A DNA stretch of 64,000 nt from NCBI GenBank assembly GCA_021773355.1, contig JAJFKE010000049.1, positions 230,260 to 294,259 on the forward strand, written 5' to 3'. The notes below the pieces were generated by a model. It did not search any database. It worked only from the letters and a program-made list of their open reading frames with translations, and was not told the DNA's origin. The position numbers were made by a program, and so were the translations under genes. The DNA is from Gammaproteobacteria bacterium. GTDB taxonomy: Bacteria; Pseudomonadota; Gammaproteobacteria; Pseudomonadales; Pseudohongiellaceae. Shown here one piece after another: positions 28,111 to 39,576 of the stretch (position 1 is its first letter; each line of letters opens with the position of its first letter).

Positions 28111-28757
28111 TTGATACCGTAGGTTTCCCGATAAGCAACTACTGCGCCCAAGTACGCTTGTAATTTCTCATTTTTCGACGCCATTAAGTAATCGACAATA
28201 TTCTGTAAACTAATAATACTAACAACCTTTATTTGGTAACTTTCTTCGATTTCCTGTATCGCAGACATTTCGCCTGTTCCCTTTTCCTGTCGATCCATTG
28301 CGACGGCTATTCCATTTAGGTGCGCACCCGCGTCGCTAATAATCTCCGCCGCCTCTCTGACCGCAGTACCGGCCGTAATTACATCATCCACAATGAGAAC
28401 CTCACCCGTTAAATCGGCACCTACTATGCAGCCCCCTTCTCCATGAGACTTCGCTTCTTTTCGATTAAAACAGTATGGCTTATTGATTCCATGTTTATTC
28501 GCCAACGCCATGGCAGCAGCAGTGGCCAAAGGAATGCCCTTGTAGGCAGGCCCGAACAGAACATCAAATTGAATGCCCGATTCAGCGATCGCATCGGCGT
28601 AACACTTTGCAAGAAAAGAAATTTTCTCTCCGGTATTGAATAAACCAGCATTGAAAAAATAAGGACTGACGCGACCCGACTTTAAGGTGAACTCACCAAA
28701 GCGCAAAATTTCATGATCGATAACGAATTCTAAAAAAATGATTTGAAATTTCTTCAT
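28104..28757 (-). CDS. pyrE: Orotate phosphoribosyltransferase
   Basis: A 217-residue enzyme of pyrimidine synthesis. FGEFTLKSGRVSPYFFNAGL binds orotate, VLFGPAYKGIPLATAAAMAL and YCFNRKEAKSHGEGG follow, and the PRPP motif is VLIVDDVITAGTAVREA. It lies 54 bases after rph on the same strand. The crc gene found between these neighbours in Pseudomonas is absent. Confidence 0.96.
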   Translation of the reverse strand: MKKFQIIFLEFVIDHEILRFGEFTLKSGRVSPYFFNAGLFNTGEKISFLAKCYADAIAESGIQFDVLFGPAYKGIPLATAAAMALANKHGINKPYCFNRKEAKSHGEGGCIVGADLTGEVLIVDDVITAGTAVREAAEIISDAGAHLNGIAVAMDRQEKGTGEMSAIQEIEESYQIKVVSIISLQNIVDYLMASKNEKLQAYLGAVVAYRETYGIKA

Positions 28758-28811
28758 TATCGCCTCGTTATTCGTTCTGTTTAAATTTCTTTACGTCAAG
28801 AGCAATTGTGA

Positions 28812-29537
28812 TCAGGAAAGTGCTTGCTTCTGCATCTGTACTAAATTTTGAATACCGGCTTTGGCCAAAGCAATCATTTCCAACAACTGATCATGACTAA
28901 AATCACCATCTTCCCCGGTACCCTGTAACTCGATAAATCCGCCGGACTCCGTCATCACAATATTCATATCGGTCTCGGCATTTGAGTCCTCAGCGTAGTC
29001 CAGATCGAGAACGGCATGTCCTTTAAATATACCAACCGAGACAGAAGCTATTAACTGCTTAACAGGATTTGCACTGATTATTTTTCCCTCGATCATATGG
29101 TTGATGGCATCCATCATCGCCACGCAGCCACCTGTAATCGATGCAGTTCGTGTTCCCCCATCCGCCTGTATCACATCACAATCGATCTTTATGGTGTGCT
29201 CTCCCAGTTGTTGCAAATCGATAGCTGCGCGCAGCGACCTGCCGATTAATCGCTGTATCTCCAGGCTGCGCCCTGATTGCTTTCCTCTAGCTGCTTCTCT
29301 ATCCATACGGCTATTTGTAGAACGAGGAAGCATCCCGTATTCAGCGGTTATCCAGCCTTTACCGCTGCCCTTCAAAAATCGCGGCACAGATGTTTCCACA
29401 CTGGCATTGCACAAAACCTTAGTGTCACCAAACTCAACCAGAACTGAGCCCTCCGCGTGCTTAGTATAGTTCCTACTGATAGAGATCTCTCGTAATTGAT
29501 CTGCGCTGCGTTGGCTTGGTCGTTTTAGTTCAGTCAT
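28812..29537 (-). CDS. rph: Ribonuclease PH
   Basis: A 241-residue phosphorolytic 3'-5' exoribonuclease trimming tRNA ends. Marks: [37 protein letters not shown], the long [60 protein letters not shown] and [20 protein letters not shown]. Full length, unlike the truncated E. coli K-12 allele. It is divergent from yicC, as in many gammaproteobacteria. Confidence 0.97.
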   Translation of the reverse strand: MTELKRPSQRSADQLREISISRNYTKHAEGSVLVEFGDTKVLCNASVETSVPRFLKGSGKGWITAEYGMLPRSTNSRMDREAARGKQSGRSLEIQRLIGRSLRAAIDLQQLGEHTIKIDCDVIQADGGTRTASITGGCVAMMDAINHMIEGKIISANPVKQLIASVSVGIFKGHAVLDLDYAEDSNAETDMNIVMTESGGFIELQGTGEDGDFSHDQLLEMIALAKAGIQNLVQMQKQALS

Positions 29538-29710
29538 AAGTTTTCCATGGGGTTGTGGGATAGTGCCGGCAAATTATCCTTGATATTGAATCGTATAGCG
29601 AGCTACAGAAGGTCGGAAACGGGCTGTCTGGAAAGTTCACTGTGATTACTTCGCGATTAGGTTAAAATAGCCGCATCGGGTTTCTCCGCGAATTTTTTGG
29701 AATTGTTATT

Positions 29711-30577
29711 ATGACCTTAAGTATGACTGCCTTCTCCCGGCAGCAACTAGAACAGGAATGGGGCTCGCTGACTTGGGAAATTCGTTCTGTCAACCATCGT
29801 TATCTGGAAACCAGTGTGAGATTGCCAGAATCGTTTCGATCACTGGAAAATGCAGTGCGTGAGGCAGTAAGAAAAAGACTCACCCGAGGTAAAGTTGAGT
29901 GCCAGCTGCGCTTTCAGTCCGAGGCCAATGTTTCCTCGGATCTTCATTTGAATACAGAGCTTATTCGAAAACTGATTCATGCCAATATCGAAATTGAGCA
30001 AATCACTGGAACGTCATCTAACCTCAGCAATATGGAGGTTCTACGCTGGCCTGGTGTTATTGAAGAGCAGGACTTCGACAAAGCGACTATCGAGAAACAG
30101 GCGCTTCAATTATTTGACGCGGCATTGGATGATCTAGTGGCGACAAGAAAAAGAGAGGGGTCGGAGCTTAAGGGGTTTATTGCTCAGCGCATCGACTCTA
30201 TTCGTGAGATTGTGATTTCTGTGCGCAATAAAATGCCCGATATATTGGCGAAACAAAAACAAACCTTATTGGATCGATTACAGGAACTGCAAGCCGAATT
30301 AGAACCGACTCGATTAGAACAGGAAGTATCATTGCTGGCGCAGAAGGCTGATGTGGAAGAAGAGCTGGATAGACTAAACTCTCATCTCAACGAAGTAGAA
30401 CGCGTTCTTAATACCAAGGGACAGAAGGGTCGTCGCCTGGATTTTCTTATGCAAGAACTTAATCGCGAAGCAAACACCCTTTCCTCTAAATCAATAGTCG
30501 TGGAGACAACACTAAGCGCTGTAGAATTGAAGGTGCTTATCGAGCAGATGCGCGAGCAGATTCAAAACATAGAATAA
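29711..30577 (+). CDS. yicC: YicC family endoribonuclease-like protein
   Basis: A 288-residue protein of the YicC/YloC family. The N-terminus SMTAFSRQQLEQEWGSLTWE, then IRSVNHRYLETSVRLPE, and the C-terminal KGQKGRRLDFLMQELNREAN and TLSSKSIVVETT are diagnostic. In other bacteria the family has metal-dependent endoribonuclease activity and affects stationary-phase survival. It heads the gmk-rpoZ-spoT block, a conserved gene order. Confidence 0.95.
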   Translation: MTLSMTAFSRQQLEQEWGSLTWEIRSVNHRYLETSVRLPESFRSLENAVREAVRKRLTRGKVECQLRFQSEANVSSDLHLNTELIRKLIHANIEIEQITGTSSNLSNMEVLRWPGVIEEQDFDKATIEKQALQLFDAALDDLVATRKREGSELKGFIAQRIDSIREIVISVRNKMPDILAKQKQTLLDRLQELQAELEPTRLEQEVSLLAQKADVEEELDRLNSHLNEVERVLNTKGQKGRRLDFLMQELNREANTLSSKSIVVETTLSAVELKVLIEQMREQIQNIE

Positions 30578-30666
30578 GCCAGGGGCTCCCAAAGCGCATA
30601 ACGATTAAAATGGAAGCTGAGAACAAACTCACCACATACAGATAACGATGTTAGAAATATTTATGA

Positions 30667-31299
<633 letters not shown>

Positions 31300-31481
31300 C
31301 CTCCACCACCGCTGTCGCACTCCCCATTCCGCTGAATAATAGTATGCATTCTGGGTCGGAATTCAGTAAAATCCTCGGTCCTCGTTAAATATGCTCTGCG
31401 GAGCTGTTGCGGTCTTGCCCTGCGCAGCTTGTTTTCGCGCAGTTCGGCACCATAAGACAAGTAGATTATTAAGGGTTTGGT

Positions 31482-31844
31482 ATGGCTAGAATTACTGTAG
31501 AAGATTGTTTGGAAAACGTTGATAACCGCTTTGAGCTGGTAATGGTATCCAGCAAGCGCTCCCGGCAGATACAGACCGGCGGCAAAGACCCGCTGGTGTC
31601 TGTAGATAATGACAAGCCGACGGTTCTCGCCCTGCGAGAAATTGCGGAAGGTTTAATAGATGCCAGCATTTTATTGCCTAAACCACCTAGCGTTGAACTC
31701 GAAGAAATGTCTGCAGAAGCAGATGAAGAAACTTCTGCCGAAGCGGCCGGTGAATCTATTGAAGCCGTAGCGATTAAGGAAGATTCCACAGAGCAGCCGC
31801 TTGGGCAGAAAGAAGAAAAAGAACCCCCTACTGCAGAAGCCTAA
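31482..31844 (+). CDS. rpoZ: RNA polymerase omega subunit
   Basis: A 120-residue omega subunit. [35 protein letters not shown] and [15 protein letters not shown] match E. coli omega. A long acidic tail (about residues 78-120) rich in Glu and Ala goes beyond the core, as in several relatives. AAGGG precedes the ATG. It lies 18 bases before spoT, and omega carries a ppGpp site in E. coli, so the pairing is functional. Confidence 0.97.
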   Translation: MARITVEDCLENVDNRFELVMVSSKRSRQIQTGGKDPLVSVDNDKPTVLALREIAEGLIDASILLPKPPSVELEEMSAEADEETSAEAAGESIEAVAIKEDSTEQPLGQKEEKEPPTAEA

Positions 31845-31862
31845 TCACTGAGGAGTCGAGTC

Positions 31863-34043
31863 TTGCAAGCCGCAGCAATTGACACGATCGACTCACTAGC
31901 CTCGGGCCTTGCCAATTATCTGGGTAAGGAGCAGGTCAACAACGTTCGTCGTGCCTATTTCTACGCGGAACAAGCCCACGAGGGCCAGTTCCGGCGTAGC
32001 GGCGACCCTTATGTAACACATCCCCTAGCGGTAGCCGGCATCCTCAGCGAAATGCACATGGACCATCAGAGTCTAATGGCGGCCATGTTGCACGACGTAA
32101 TCGAAGATACTGGTATTACCAAAACCGCGATCAAGACGCAGTTTGGCAATTCTGTAGCCGATCTGGTAGACGGCGTTAGCAAACTAAACAAGATTACCTT
32201 CAGTAGTCGTGCCGAAGCACAGGCAGAAAATTTCCAGAAAATGGCCATGGCCATGGCGAAGGACTTGCGGGTTATTCTCGTTAAGATCGCCGACCGACTG
32301 CACAATATGCGAACCCTGGATGTTCTGGCCCCGGACAAGCGCAGGCGTATTGCGCGTGAGACCCTCGACATTTATGCACCCATAGCAAATCGTCTGGGCA
32401 TGAATAGTGTCCGAGTTGAATTCGAAGAACTTGGTTTTGCCGCTCTCTACCCTATGCGCGCACGGAGAATTAGTGCCGCAGTAAAGCGCATCCGTGGTAA
32501 TCGCAAAGAAATCCTTTCCAAACTTGAAACATCAATAGAAGCCTGCCTGGAACGAGAAGGATTGCCAGGTCGCTGTGTTGGCCGGGAAAAACACCTGTAT
32601 AGCATTTATGAAAAGATGCGCAGTCAACGCAAATCGTTTTCGGAAATCATGGATGTGTATGCCTTTCGAATTGTGGTTGACCGCGTGGATACTTGTTATA
32701 GGGTTCTCGGCGCGGTTCATAGCCTCTACAAACCGGTTCCGGGACGATTCAAAGACTATATTGCGATTCCCAAAGCCAATGGCTACCAATCTCTGCATAC
32801 CACTCTTTTTGGCATGCATGGAGTTCCCATCGAAATTCAAATCCGCACCGAAGAAATGGAAGCCATGGCGAACAATGGAATCGCAGCCCATTGGCTGTAT
32901 AAGTCCAGTGAGGACCTTCCTAGCAATACCCATGTGCGCGCTCGCGAGTGGGTAAACGGATTACTTGATATGCAAAAACACGCCGGTAATTCGCTGGAGT
33001 TTATCGAGAACGTCAAGATCGATCTGTTCCCCGATGAGATCTATGTTTTTACACCGAAGGGTACAATTTTCGAATTGCCCGCCGGCTCAACAGCCGTGGA
33101 TTTCGCTTATGCAATTCATACTGACGTGGGCAACTCCTGTGTCGCCTGTCGAATTAGCCGCCGCCTGGCACCCTTAAGCGAGCCCTTACAAAGTGGTCAG
33201 ACTGTTGAAATTATTACCGCACCGGGAACTCAGCCCAACCCCGCCTGGTTGAGTTTTGTAATTACCGGCAAGGCACGCAGCAATATTCGTCACTATTTAA
33301 AGAATCAGAAACATTCTGAATCTGTCGCCCTGGGAAGACGCCTGCTTAATAAGGCCCTGGCTGGCTTCGGCAATCAGCTTGACAAAATCCCTCAAGAAAA
33401 CATCGATGCCGTATTGGAACAAACCAAGCTGAAATCTCTCGATCAATTATTGGAAGAAATAGGTTTGGGTAATCGCATGTCCTATATGATTGCTCAACGC
33501 CTCGCTGCGCAGAGCAATGTCTCAGCAGACGATGCGCAAAAAGAGTCCGACCGACAGGGCTCTCTCGATATTCGCGGCTCAGAAGGCATGGTGATGAACT
33601 ACGCCAAATGCTGCCACCCGATTCCTGGCGATCCTATCGTTGGTCATATCAGTTCCGGTCGCGGCATGGTTATTCACACCGACGATTGTAATAACATTGC
33701 CGATATTCGCGATAATCCCGAGAAATGTGTCTCGGTGCGTTGGGACCCTAATGTGGAAGGAGAATTTTCCGTGGAGCTGCGAGTAGAGCTTGAGAACCAA
33801 CGCGGAATTATCGCCACTCTGGCAACAACCATTACCGGCACCGAAGCTAATATTGAAAAGATTTCTACAGTGGAGCGTGACGCTAGATTCAGCATTGTTA
33901 ACTTGTCACTGAATGTACGCAATCGTGTGCACTTAGCTAGTGTTATGAAAAAAGTACGACTCATTAAACCTGTTACCAGGGTAACGCGAGTGAAGAGCCG
34001 CAAGGTTCGTAAAACCATTAAAAATATTATCGGTAGCAACTAA
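31863..34043 (+). CDS. spoT: Bifunctional (p)ppGpp synthetase/hydrolase
   Basis: A 726-residue stringent-response enzyme. The start is TTG at 31863 with AGGAG seven bases upstream. The HD hydrolase domain has [15 protein letters not shown] and [15 protein letters not shown]. The synthetase domain has [19 protein letters not shown] with the RFKD form of the motif used by bifunctional enzymes, and [24 protein letters not shown] domain follows ([20 protein letters not shown]), then a CC/ZFD region ([15 protein letters not shown]) and a C-terminal ACT domain. It fits SpoT rather than RelA by operon context. Confidence 0.96.
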   Translation: MQAAAIDTIDSLASGLANYLGKEQVNNVRRAYFYAEQAHEGQFRRSGDPYVTHPLAVAGILSEMHMDHQSLMAAMLHDVIEDTGITKTAIKTQFGNSVADLVDGVSKLNKITFSSRAEAQAENFQKMAMAMAKDLRVILVKIADRLHNMRTLDVLAPDKRRRIARETLDIYAPIANRLGMNSVRVEFEELGFAALYPMRARRISAAVKRIRGNRKEILSKLETSIEACLEREGLPGRCVGREKHLYSIYEKMRSQRKSFSEIMDVYAFRIVVDRVDTCYRVLGAVHSLYKPVPGRFKDYIAIPKANGYQSLHTTLFGMHGVPIEIQIRTEEMEAMANNGIAAHWLYKSSEDLPSNTHVRAREWVNGLLDMQKHAGNSLEFIENVKIDLFPDEIYVFTPKGTIFELPAGSTAVDFAYAIHTDVGNSCVACRISRRLAPLSEPLQSGQTVEIITAPGTQPNPAWLSFVITGKARSNIRHYLKNQKHSESVALGRRLLNKALAGFGNQLDKIPQENIDAVLEQTKLKSLDQLLEEIGLGNRMSYMIAQRLAAQSNVSADDAQKESDRQGSLDIRGSEGMVMNYAKCCHPIPGDPIVGHISSGRGMVIHTDDCNNIADIRDNPEKCVSVRWDPNVEGEFSVELRVELENQRGIIATLATTITGTEANIEKISTVERDARFSIVNLSLNVRNRVHLASVMKKVRLIKPVTRVTRVKSRKVRKTIKNIIGSN

Positions 34044-34066
34044 ACCCCGGGCAAAAGGTTAGCGTA

Positions 34067-34450
34067 ATGACAAAACTTGAACAAGTGCAATCAGCTTCTG
34101 CTCCAGCGGCCATTGGCCCCTATTCTCAAGCGATTAAGGCAGGCTCACTGGTATTTCTTTCCGGGCAAATCCCATTGGACCCAGCAACTATGGAGTTGGT
34201 TGCTGGCGATGTAGCAGACCAAACCCATCAAGTGTTTAAGAACCTGATTGCCGTGGCAGAGGCTGCTGGTGGCAGCTTGGCCAACGCCGCCAAGCTAACC
34301 ATCTATCTCACCGATCTTGGCGACTTTGCTGTGGTCAACAACATCATGGCGGAATACTTCTCTCAGCCCTACCCCGCCCGTGCCACTATTCAAGTCAGTG
34401 CCTTACCGAAGGCTGCCTCAGTTGAAATAGATGCCGTTCTGGTACTGTAA
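34067..34450 (+). CDS. ridA: RidA family enamine/imine deaminase
   Basis: A 127-residue protein hydrolysing reactive enamines such as 2-aminoacrylate. [34 protein letters not shown], and [20 protein letters not shown] with the active-site arginine are the family marks. It follows spoT by 23 bases, in the common spoT-ridA-recG order. Confidence 0.96.
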   Translation: MTKLEQVQSASAPAAIGPYSQAIKAGSLVFLSGQIPLDPATMELVAGDVADQTHQVFKNLIAVAEAAGGSLANAAKLTIYLTDLGDFAVVNNIMAEYFSQPYPARATIQVSALPKAASVEIDAVLVL

Positions 34451-34619
34451 GAAGTTCGGCCTAAATCCCGGATGTTTCAGGTTTATAGAAGTACTGTATA
34501 AAAACACATATACTTAGCTTGTCACTGTCAAGCGGGATGCATCGAATGTAAACTGCCCGCGAATTGATTCGCAAGGATTCACAGTGATGCTCATTTCCGC
34601 AACCGGGCTCTATTAGTTT

Positions 34620-36737
34620 GTGACTGCTGCTGGCCAACAACTGCATCAAATCCCCGTCACCTGCCTAAAAGGCGTTGGCGCTGCGCTCGAAAAAAAGCTG
34701 CATGTGATTGGCATTCACAATTTGCAGGATCTATTGTTCCACCTTCCGCTGCGTTATGAGGATAGAACCAGGCTGGTCTCAATCGGCTCCATTAGCGCCG
34801 GTGAAACGGTGCAGATACAAGGCGAAGTACTAAGTACAGACATACAGTTTGGTAGACGCCGCAGCCTTAAATGTATTCTCAGAGATAATAGTGGTTTTAT
34901 CACTCTTCGTTTTTTTCACTTCAGTAACGCGCAAAAGAATTCACTTGCACCCGGCAGCCAAATTCGTTGTTACGGTGAAGCGCGACGAGGCCGATCAGGA
35001 CTGGAAATATTTCACCCCGAATACAAAGTGGTACGTGAAAATGAAAGTTTGCTAATCGATGACTGCCTCACATCCATCTATCCTGCTACTGAGGGCTTAG
35101 GTCAGGCAAAGCTGCGAAACATCGCGACCCAGGCGCTGGCTTATCTTGGAGAAAACCCAGCTGAACTATCACAAACCAATACTTTCTTGGATGATTTTCT
35201 TCCCCGGGAGCTCATCTCCAAATTCAATCTGCACTCCTTGGTCGATGCCATACGACTAATTCATCGGCCACCGATTGAAGCGCCACTGAATTGGTCAAGC
35301 GAAGGCAAGAACCCTGGTCAACATAGACTTGCCTTTGAGGAATTGTTGGCACACCGCTTGTGCATGCGCCGATTTAAAACCGATTCTGAACAACAAGCGG
35401 CTCCCAGACTTGGAGCTGCTGCAAACCTCAGTAAAAAATTTCTAGAGCAACTGCCGTTCTCCCTCACCAAGGGACAACAGCGTGTCTACCAGGAAATTGC
35501 CGACGATCTGGCCAAGGCCTGTCCCATGCTCAGATTGCTGCAGGGAGATGTAGGGTCGGGCAAAACTGTTGTCGCTGCCTTGTCTGCATTGCACGCGATT
35601 GATGATGGTTATCAAGTTGCTCTCATGGCGCCAACTGAATTACTCGCGGAACAGCACTTCGCCAATTTTTGTCAATGGTTTGATACTCTGGATATCAAGG
35701 TTGGTTGGCTTAGCGGTAAGACCAAGGGCAGAGCCAGGGTGGAGCAGCTCGATTCTGTCGGTAATGGAGAATGTCAGTTACTAATAGGTACCCACGCCCT
35801 ATTCCAAGATGAAGTCGACTATAAAAAACTGGGTCTAATCATCATCGATGAGCAACATCGATTTGGTGTTCATCAAAGACTGGCTTTGAGAGAGAAAGCC
35901 AATCGGCATCAACTCAATCCACACCAATTGGTAATGACTGCCACACCTATTCCACGTACATTAGCAATGAGTGCCTATGCCGATCTCGACAACTCAGTTA
36001 TCGATGAACTGCCTCCCGGCCGCATCCCGGTAAACACTGCCATAATCTCCAGTGACCGTCGTCCGCAGGTAATGCGGCGCATCGAACAGGCTTGTAGTGC
36101 GAACAGTCAGGCCTATTGGGTGTGTACCCTGATAGAAGAATCCGAAGCTCTGCAATGCCAGGCGGCCGAAGTCACTGCCGAGCACCTGGCAGCGCAGTTG
36201 CCCGCAATTTCCATCGGGCTCATCCATGGACGCATGAAACCGGCAGAAAAGGCCGAAGTCATGCAGCAATTTAAACAAGGTCATTTGCAGTTGCTGGTGG
36301 CAACCACCGTTATCGAAGTGGGGGTTGATGTGCCAAACGCTAGTCTCATGGTCATTGAAAATCCTGAACGCCTTGGGTTGGCACAGCTGCACCAGCTGCG
36401 CGGCAGGGTGGGCCGAGGATCTACCCACAGTCATTGCATTCTGCTGTATCAAACACCGCTGTCAAAGGCCGGTAAGCAGCGCTTGTCGGTAATGCGTGAA
36501 AGCACCGACGGTTTTTATATTGCGGAGAAAGATTTAGAGCTGCGCGGGCCAGGTCAAGTATTGGGTACGCAGCAAACCGGACTGATGAGCTTCAAGGTCG
36601 CTGATATCAGTCGTGATGCTGCACTGTTAGATCAAGTGCGCGATGCTTCAGAGATAGTAATGAAGAAATACCCTGAGATTATCGATCCGCTAATTCAACG
36701 TTGGTTGGGGGATAAGGTTAATTATGCAAATGTCTAG
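34620..36737 (+). CDS. recG: ATP-dependent DNA helicase RecG
   Basis: A 705-residue branch-migration helicase for stalled forks. The start is GTG at 34620. The wedge domain has LQDLLFHLPLRYEDRT and an OB fold. Helicase motifs: LQGDVGSGKTVVAALSAL (I), APTELLAEQHFANF (Ia), LIIIDEQHRFGVHQR (II, DEQH), TATPIPRTLAMS (III), GLIHGRMKPAEKAEVM (IV), VATTVIEVGVDVPNASLMVI (V) and QLRGRVGRGSTHSHCIL (VI). Confidence 0.97.
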   Translation: MTAAGQQLHQIPVTCLKGVGAALEKKLHVIGIHNLQDLLFHLPLRYEDRTRLVSIGSISAGETVQIQGEVLSTDIQFGRRRSLKCILRDNSGFITLRFFHFSNAQKNSLAPGSQIRCYGEARRGRSGLEIFHPEYKVVRENESLLIDDCLTSIYPATEGLGQAKLRNIATQALAYLGENPAELSQTNTFLDDFLPRELISKFNLHSLVDAIRLIHRPPIEAPLNWSSEGKNPGQHRLAFEELLAHRLCMRRFKTDSEQQAAPRLGAAANLSKKFLEQLPFSLTKGQQRVYQEIADDLAKACPMLRLLQGDVGSGKTVVAALSALHAIDDGYQVALMAPTELLAEQHFANFCQWFDTLDIKVGWLSGKTKGRARVEQLDSVGNGECQLLIGTHALFQDEVDYKKLGLIIIDEQHRFGVHQRLALREKANRHQLNPHQLVMTATPIPRTLAMSAYADLDNSVIDELPPGRIPVNTAIISSDRRPQVMRRIEQACSANSQAYWVCTLIEESEALQCQAAEVTAEHLAAQLPAISIGLIHGRMKPAEKAEVMQQFKQGHLQLLVATTVIEVGVDVPNASLMVIENPERLGLAQLHQLRGRVGRGSTHSHCILLYQTPLSKAGKQRLSVMRESTDGFYIAEKDLELRGPGQVLGTQQTGLMSFKVADISRDAALLDQVRDASEIVMKKYPEIIDPLIQRWLGDKVNYANV

Positions 36738-36746
36738 CTGCTCAGG

Positions 36747-36777
36747 GGCCCTTATTCGATAATATCGAATCGGGGCC
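36747..36777. terminator. Hairpin downstream of recG, terminator-like
   Basis: GGCCC (36747-36751) pairs with GGGCC (36773-36777) and ATTCGAT (36754-36760) with ATCGAAT (36764-36770), giving a two-part stem ten bases after the recG stop. The T run does not follow directly, so an intrinsic terminator is uncertain. Confidence 0.4.
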
Positions 36778-36858
36778 ACATAAAGTCGAATCAGTTTTTT
36801 ACTCTCAGCTGAAAGTCTTTTATGCTAGCGGCACATCGAATCAGCTAATGGGCATCTA

Positions 36859-37117
36859 GGGAGCCTCTGAACAAATCTATGACCTCTCTGGCCTACAGCC
36901 AATTCTGCTACCAAGACGTACTTTCGTCGGGCCTGTCAATTAATTGCAACGCGGAGAGCGCACTCGGTGTAAACTCCCGACCGGCGGGGCCTAAGCAGGC
37001 GCCGTACTGCGGCGTTGTCGCGCGCGGCAATGGAATAACCATTACCTGCGCACGACGCCTTGCTTCAGCGTGCGCCAGACTCCCGCAGAGCGGCCATAGA
37101 CTTGTTCAGAGGCTCCC
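36859..37117. mobile_element. 259-bp MITE-like element with 32-bp terminal inverted repeats
   Basis: The left end at 36859-36890 begins GGGAGCCTCTGAACAA, and its inverse is at 37086-37117, with 29 of 32 positions matching. The 195-base interior is visibly more GC-rich than its surroundings and holds no convincing protein gene. Frames that cross it are unlike any known protein. The size, the long TIRs and the lack of a transposase are those of a non-autonomous element. No clean target duplication is visible (flanks are CATCTA and CGGTAC). The TIR looks like that of a DDE-type insertion sequence, but I cannot name the parent. It sits in the recG-ubiA gap, 15 bases before ubiA, and could carry or disturb the ubiA promoter. 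Confidence 0.75.
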
Positions 37118-37132
37118 CGGTACTTCCCTCAC

Positions 37133-38047
37133 ATGAATTCTGTCAGATTAATTTGGTCCAAAGCCGTCACACAATTTAGATCACGATTCCCGGAACTGTA
37201 TGCAAAGTTACCGGCTCTGGCGGAATTGACCCGGGCCAACAAACCCATCGGCATCTATCTTTTATTGTGGCCAACCATTGGCGCTCTTTGGATTGCGGAA
37301 CAAGGTGTCCCCAGAATATCGTTGCTATTAATCTTCGTGCTGGGTACAGCCTTGATGCGATCGGCAGGTTGCTGTGTAAATGATTTCGCCGACCACAAAA
37401 TTGATGCGCTGGTTAGTCGCACACAAAGGCGACCTCTGGCTACCGGAACGCTGACCAGAAAAGATGCAATTCTCTGTTTTACCCTGCTTTCTATACTGAG
37501 TTTCGGCCTGGTCTTGCTAACTAATCAAAGAACCATAATTCTGTCCTTTGCCGCTGTTGCCCTGGTTGCTGTTTATCCCTTCATGAAACGATTTACCAAC
37601 CTGCCACAGTTGGTTTTGGGCGTAGCCTTCTCCTGGGGAATTCTAATGGCATTCTCTGCAGCCACCAGAGAAGTCCCGCAATCAGCGTATTTGTTGTTTG
37701 TTGCAAACTGCCTTTGGACTGTTGCCTATGACACACAATATGCCATGGTTGATAGAGAATTCGATATCGAAATAGGGGTCAAGTCTACCGCTATACTGTT
37801 CGGTGATGCTGACAAGCTAATCATAGGCAGCTTGCAGTTTATGTTTATATTGGCGATGACTCTCGCCGGAAGACAATTTGAATTAGGCACTTTCTATTTT
37901 CTGTCATTGATAATAGCCAGTGGAATGTTGGCGTATCAACAATTTCTGATAAGGGACCGCGTACCGGGCCCATGCTTCGAAGCGTTTCTGAATAATAATT
38001 GGGTCGGTGCAGTAATATTTATAGGAATTATTCTAGGCACAGCCTAG
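37133..38047 (+). CDS. ubiA: 4-hydroxybenzoate octaprenyltransferase
   Basis: A 304-residue integral-membrane prenyltransferase of ubiquinone synthesis. [20 protein letters not shown] is the start of helix 1. The first Asp-rich motif is [20 protein letters not shown], the second is [20 protein letters not shown]. About eight membrane segments are visible. No chorismate lyase gene is adjacent. It begins 15 bases after a MITE-like element. Confidence 0.95.
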   Translation: MNSVRLIWSKAVTQFRSRFPELYAKLPALAELTRANKPIGIYLLLWPTIGALWIAEQGVPRISLLLIFVLGTALMRSAGCCVNDFADHKIDALVSRTQRRPLATGTLTRKDAILCFTLLSILSFGLVLLTNQRTIILSFAAVALVAVYPFMKRFTNLPQLVLGVAFSWGILMAFSAATREVPQSAYLLFVANCLWTVAYDTQYAMVDREFDIEIGVKSTAILFGDADKLIIGSLQFMFILAMTLAGRQFELGTFYFLSLIIASGMLAYQQFLIRDRVPGPCFEAFLNNNWVGAVIFIGIILGTA

Positions 38048-38080
38048 TTTCTAAGTTTCATTGTGGTATTCATACTTATC

Positions 38081-38127
38081 TAGCAAGCCAACTTTTCTTG
38101 CGGTAAGGATATTTGCCTGGCTTGCTA
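38081..38127. terminator. Inverted repeat between ubiA and acyl-CoA dehydrogenase
   Basis: TAGCAAGCCA (38081-38090) pairs perfectly with TGGCTTGCTA (38118-38127) around a 27-base loop, in the gap between convergent genes. T-tracts are short on both sides, so a bidirectional terminator is plausible but not certain. Confidence 0.4.
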
Positions 38128-38142
38128 TTTAGGCGAATGCTA

Positions 38143-39330
38143 TTAGTTAAAGGCTTGTATTCCCGTTTGTGCTCTGCCGAGTATCAAGGCATGGATATCT
38201 TGCGTGCCTTCATAAGTATTCACAACTTCCAAATTTTGACAATGACGCATGATTGGAAACTCATCGGAAATACCATTACCCCCTAGCATGTCTCTTGCTT
38301 CTCTTGCTGCATCTAAAGCCTTCAAACAAGAGTTTCGTTTCAACAAAGAGATTAACGGCGCTGCCAATTTACCTTGATCACGAAGTCGGCAAGCCTGCAA
38401 GCAACCCTGTAGGCCAAGTGAGATATCGGTTTGCATGATAGCCAACTTCTTCTGGATTAACTGATTGGCAGCTAGCGGGCGACCAAACTGCTTTCTATCC
38501 AAGGTGTATTGAAGAGCCGTGTGCCAGCAAGTTTCTGCGGCACCCAGAGCACCCCAGGCAATTCCAAGCCGCGCTGAATTTAAACAACTAAATGGACCGG
38601 CCAGGCCCTTGGCATGAGGTAGTTTATTTTCTTCGGGTACAAACACTTCATCCATCACGATCTCACCAGTAATCGACGCTCTTAGTGCTAACTTCCCTTC
38701 AATTTTTGGTGCGCTCAATCCCTTCATGCCCTTATCCAGGATAAATCCGCAGATAGTCCCTGCATCATCTTTCGCCCACACCACGAAAACATCGGATATG
38801 GGTGAGTTACTAATCCAGTTCTTTGCGCCTGTCAGACTGTAACCCCCAGCAACTGACTTCGCTCGTGTATTCATGCTGCCCGGGTCCGAGCCATGATCAG
38901 GCTCGGTCAGACCGAAACAACCTATGTATTCACCGTTAGCCAGTTTCGGCAAATATTTTTGTTTCTGCTCCTCAGAGCCGAAATTATTTATAGGATGCAT
39001 AACAAGGCTGGACTGCACGCTCATCATGGAACGATAGCCAGAATCAACAGCCTCAACTTCACGCGCCGCCAAACCATAGCACACGTAGTTCAGACCGGCA
39101 CAGCCGTAACCCTCGATAGTAGACCCAAGCAGCCCCAGCGCGCCCATCTCCCGAAAAATCTCCGGATCAGTTTCTTCTTTTCGATAAGCTTCTCGTACCC
39201 GTGGCAGTAGTTTCTCCTGGGCGTATTTCTTAGCTGTGTCTCGAACCAGACGCTCTTCTTCCGATAACTGTTCTTCCAGCATAAATGGGTCTTGCCAGTT
39301 GAATGGCACGTTGTCCGATCTGACAGACAT
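38143..39330 (-). CDS. gcdH: Glutaryl-CoA dehydrogenase-like acyl-CoA dehydrogenase
   Basis: A 395-residue flavoprotein. [19 protein letters not shown] is the flavin/substrate signature, [20 protein letters not shown] follows, and the catalytic Glu is in [19 protein letters not shown]. The N-terminus [20 protein letters not shown] and [17 protein letters not shown] are more like glutaryl-CoA dehydrogenases (lysine/tryptophan degradation, giving crotonyl-CoA) than chain-length acyl-CoA dehydrogenases. It stands alone. No LysR regulator or CoA transferase gene is next to it. Confidence 0.9.
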   Translation of the reverse strand: MSVRSDNVPFNWQDPFMLEEQLSEEERLVRDTAKKYAQEKLLPRVREAYRKEETDPEIFREMGALGLLGSTIEGYGCAGLNYVCYGLAAREVEAVDSGYRSMMSVQSSLVMHPINNFGSEEQKQKYLPKLANGEYIGCFGLTEPDHGSDPGSMNTRAKSVAGGYSLTGAKNWISNSPISDVFVVWAKDDAGTICGFILDKGMKGLSAPKIEGKLALRASITGEIVMDEVFVPEENKLPHAKGLAGPFSCLNSARLGIAWGALGAAETCWHTALQYTLDRKQFGRPLAANQLIQKKLAIMQTDISLGLQGCLQACRLRDQGKLAAPLISLLKRNSCLKALDAAREARDMLGGNGISDEFPIMRHCQNLEVVNTYEGTQDIHALILGRAQTGIQAFN

Positions 39331-39576
39331 ATCTTTCTCCTAATTAGCCCAGGAAGCTCCGCAATACAGGGAGTCATCCATAAATTTGCTGCGCTTCATA
39401 ATAGTTTGATGACAAACAAAGTTAATCATAGCTTGTGGCTACCACAAGTCAGGCGCAGGCGCGGTAGTTTAGCAAACTTCATTGTTTTTCTCTAAGACTG
39501 TGTCCCACGCCTAATAAGACGATATTAAGCAGATAAAGCGGAGAATATGATGGACATTTTGATAGAATAACGCGCC

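Noticed and set aside
36879..37136. An 85-codon plus-strand frame in the recG-ubiA gap
   Set aside because: It coincides with the MITE-like element, including both inverted repeats, and its translation is Cys/Arg-rich without family resemblance.
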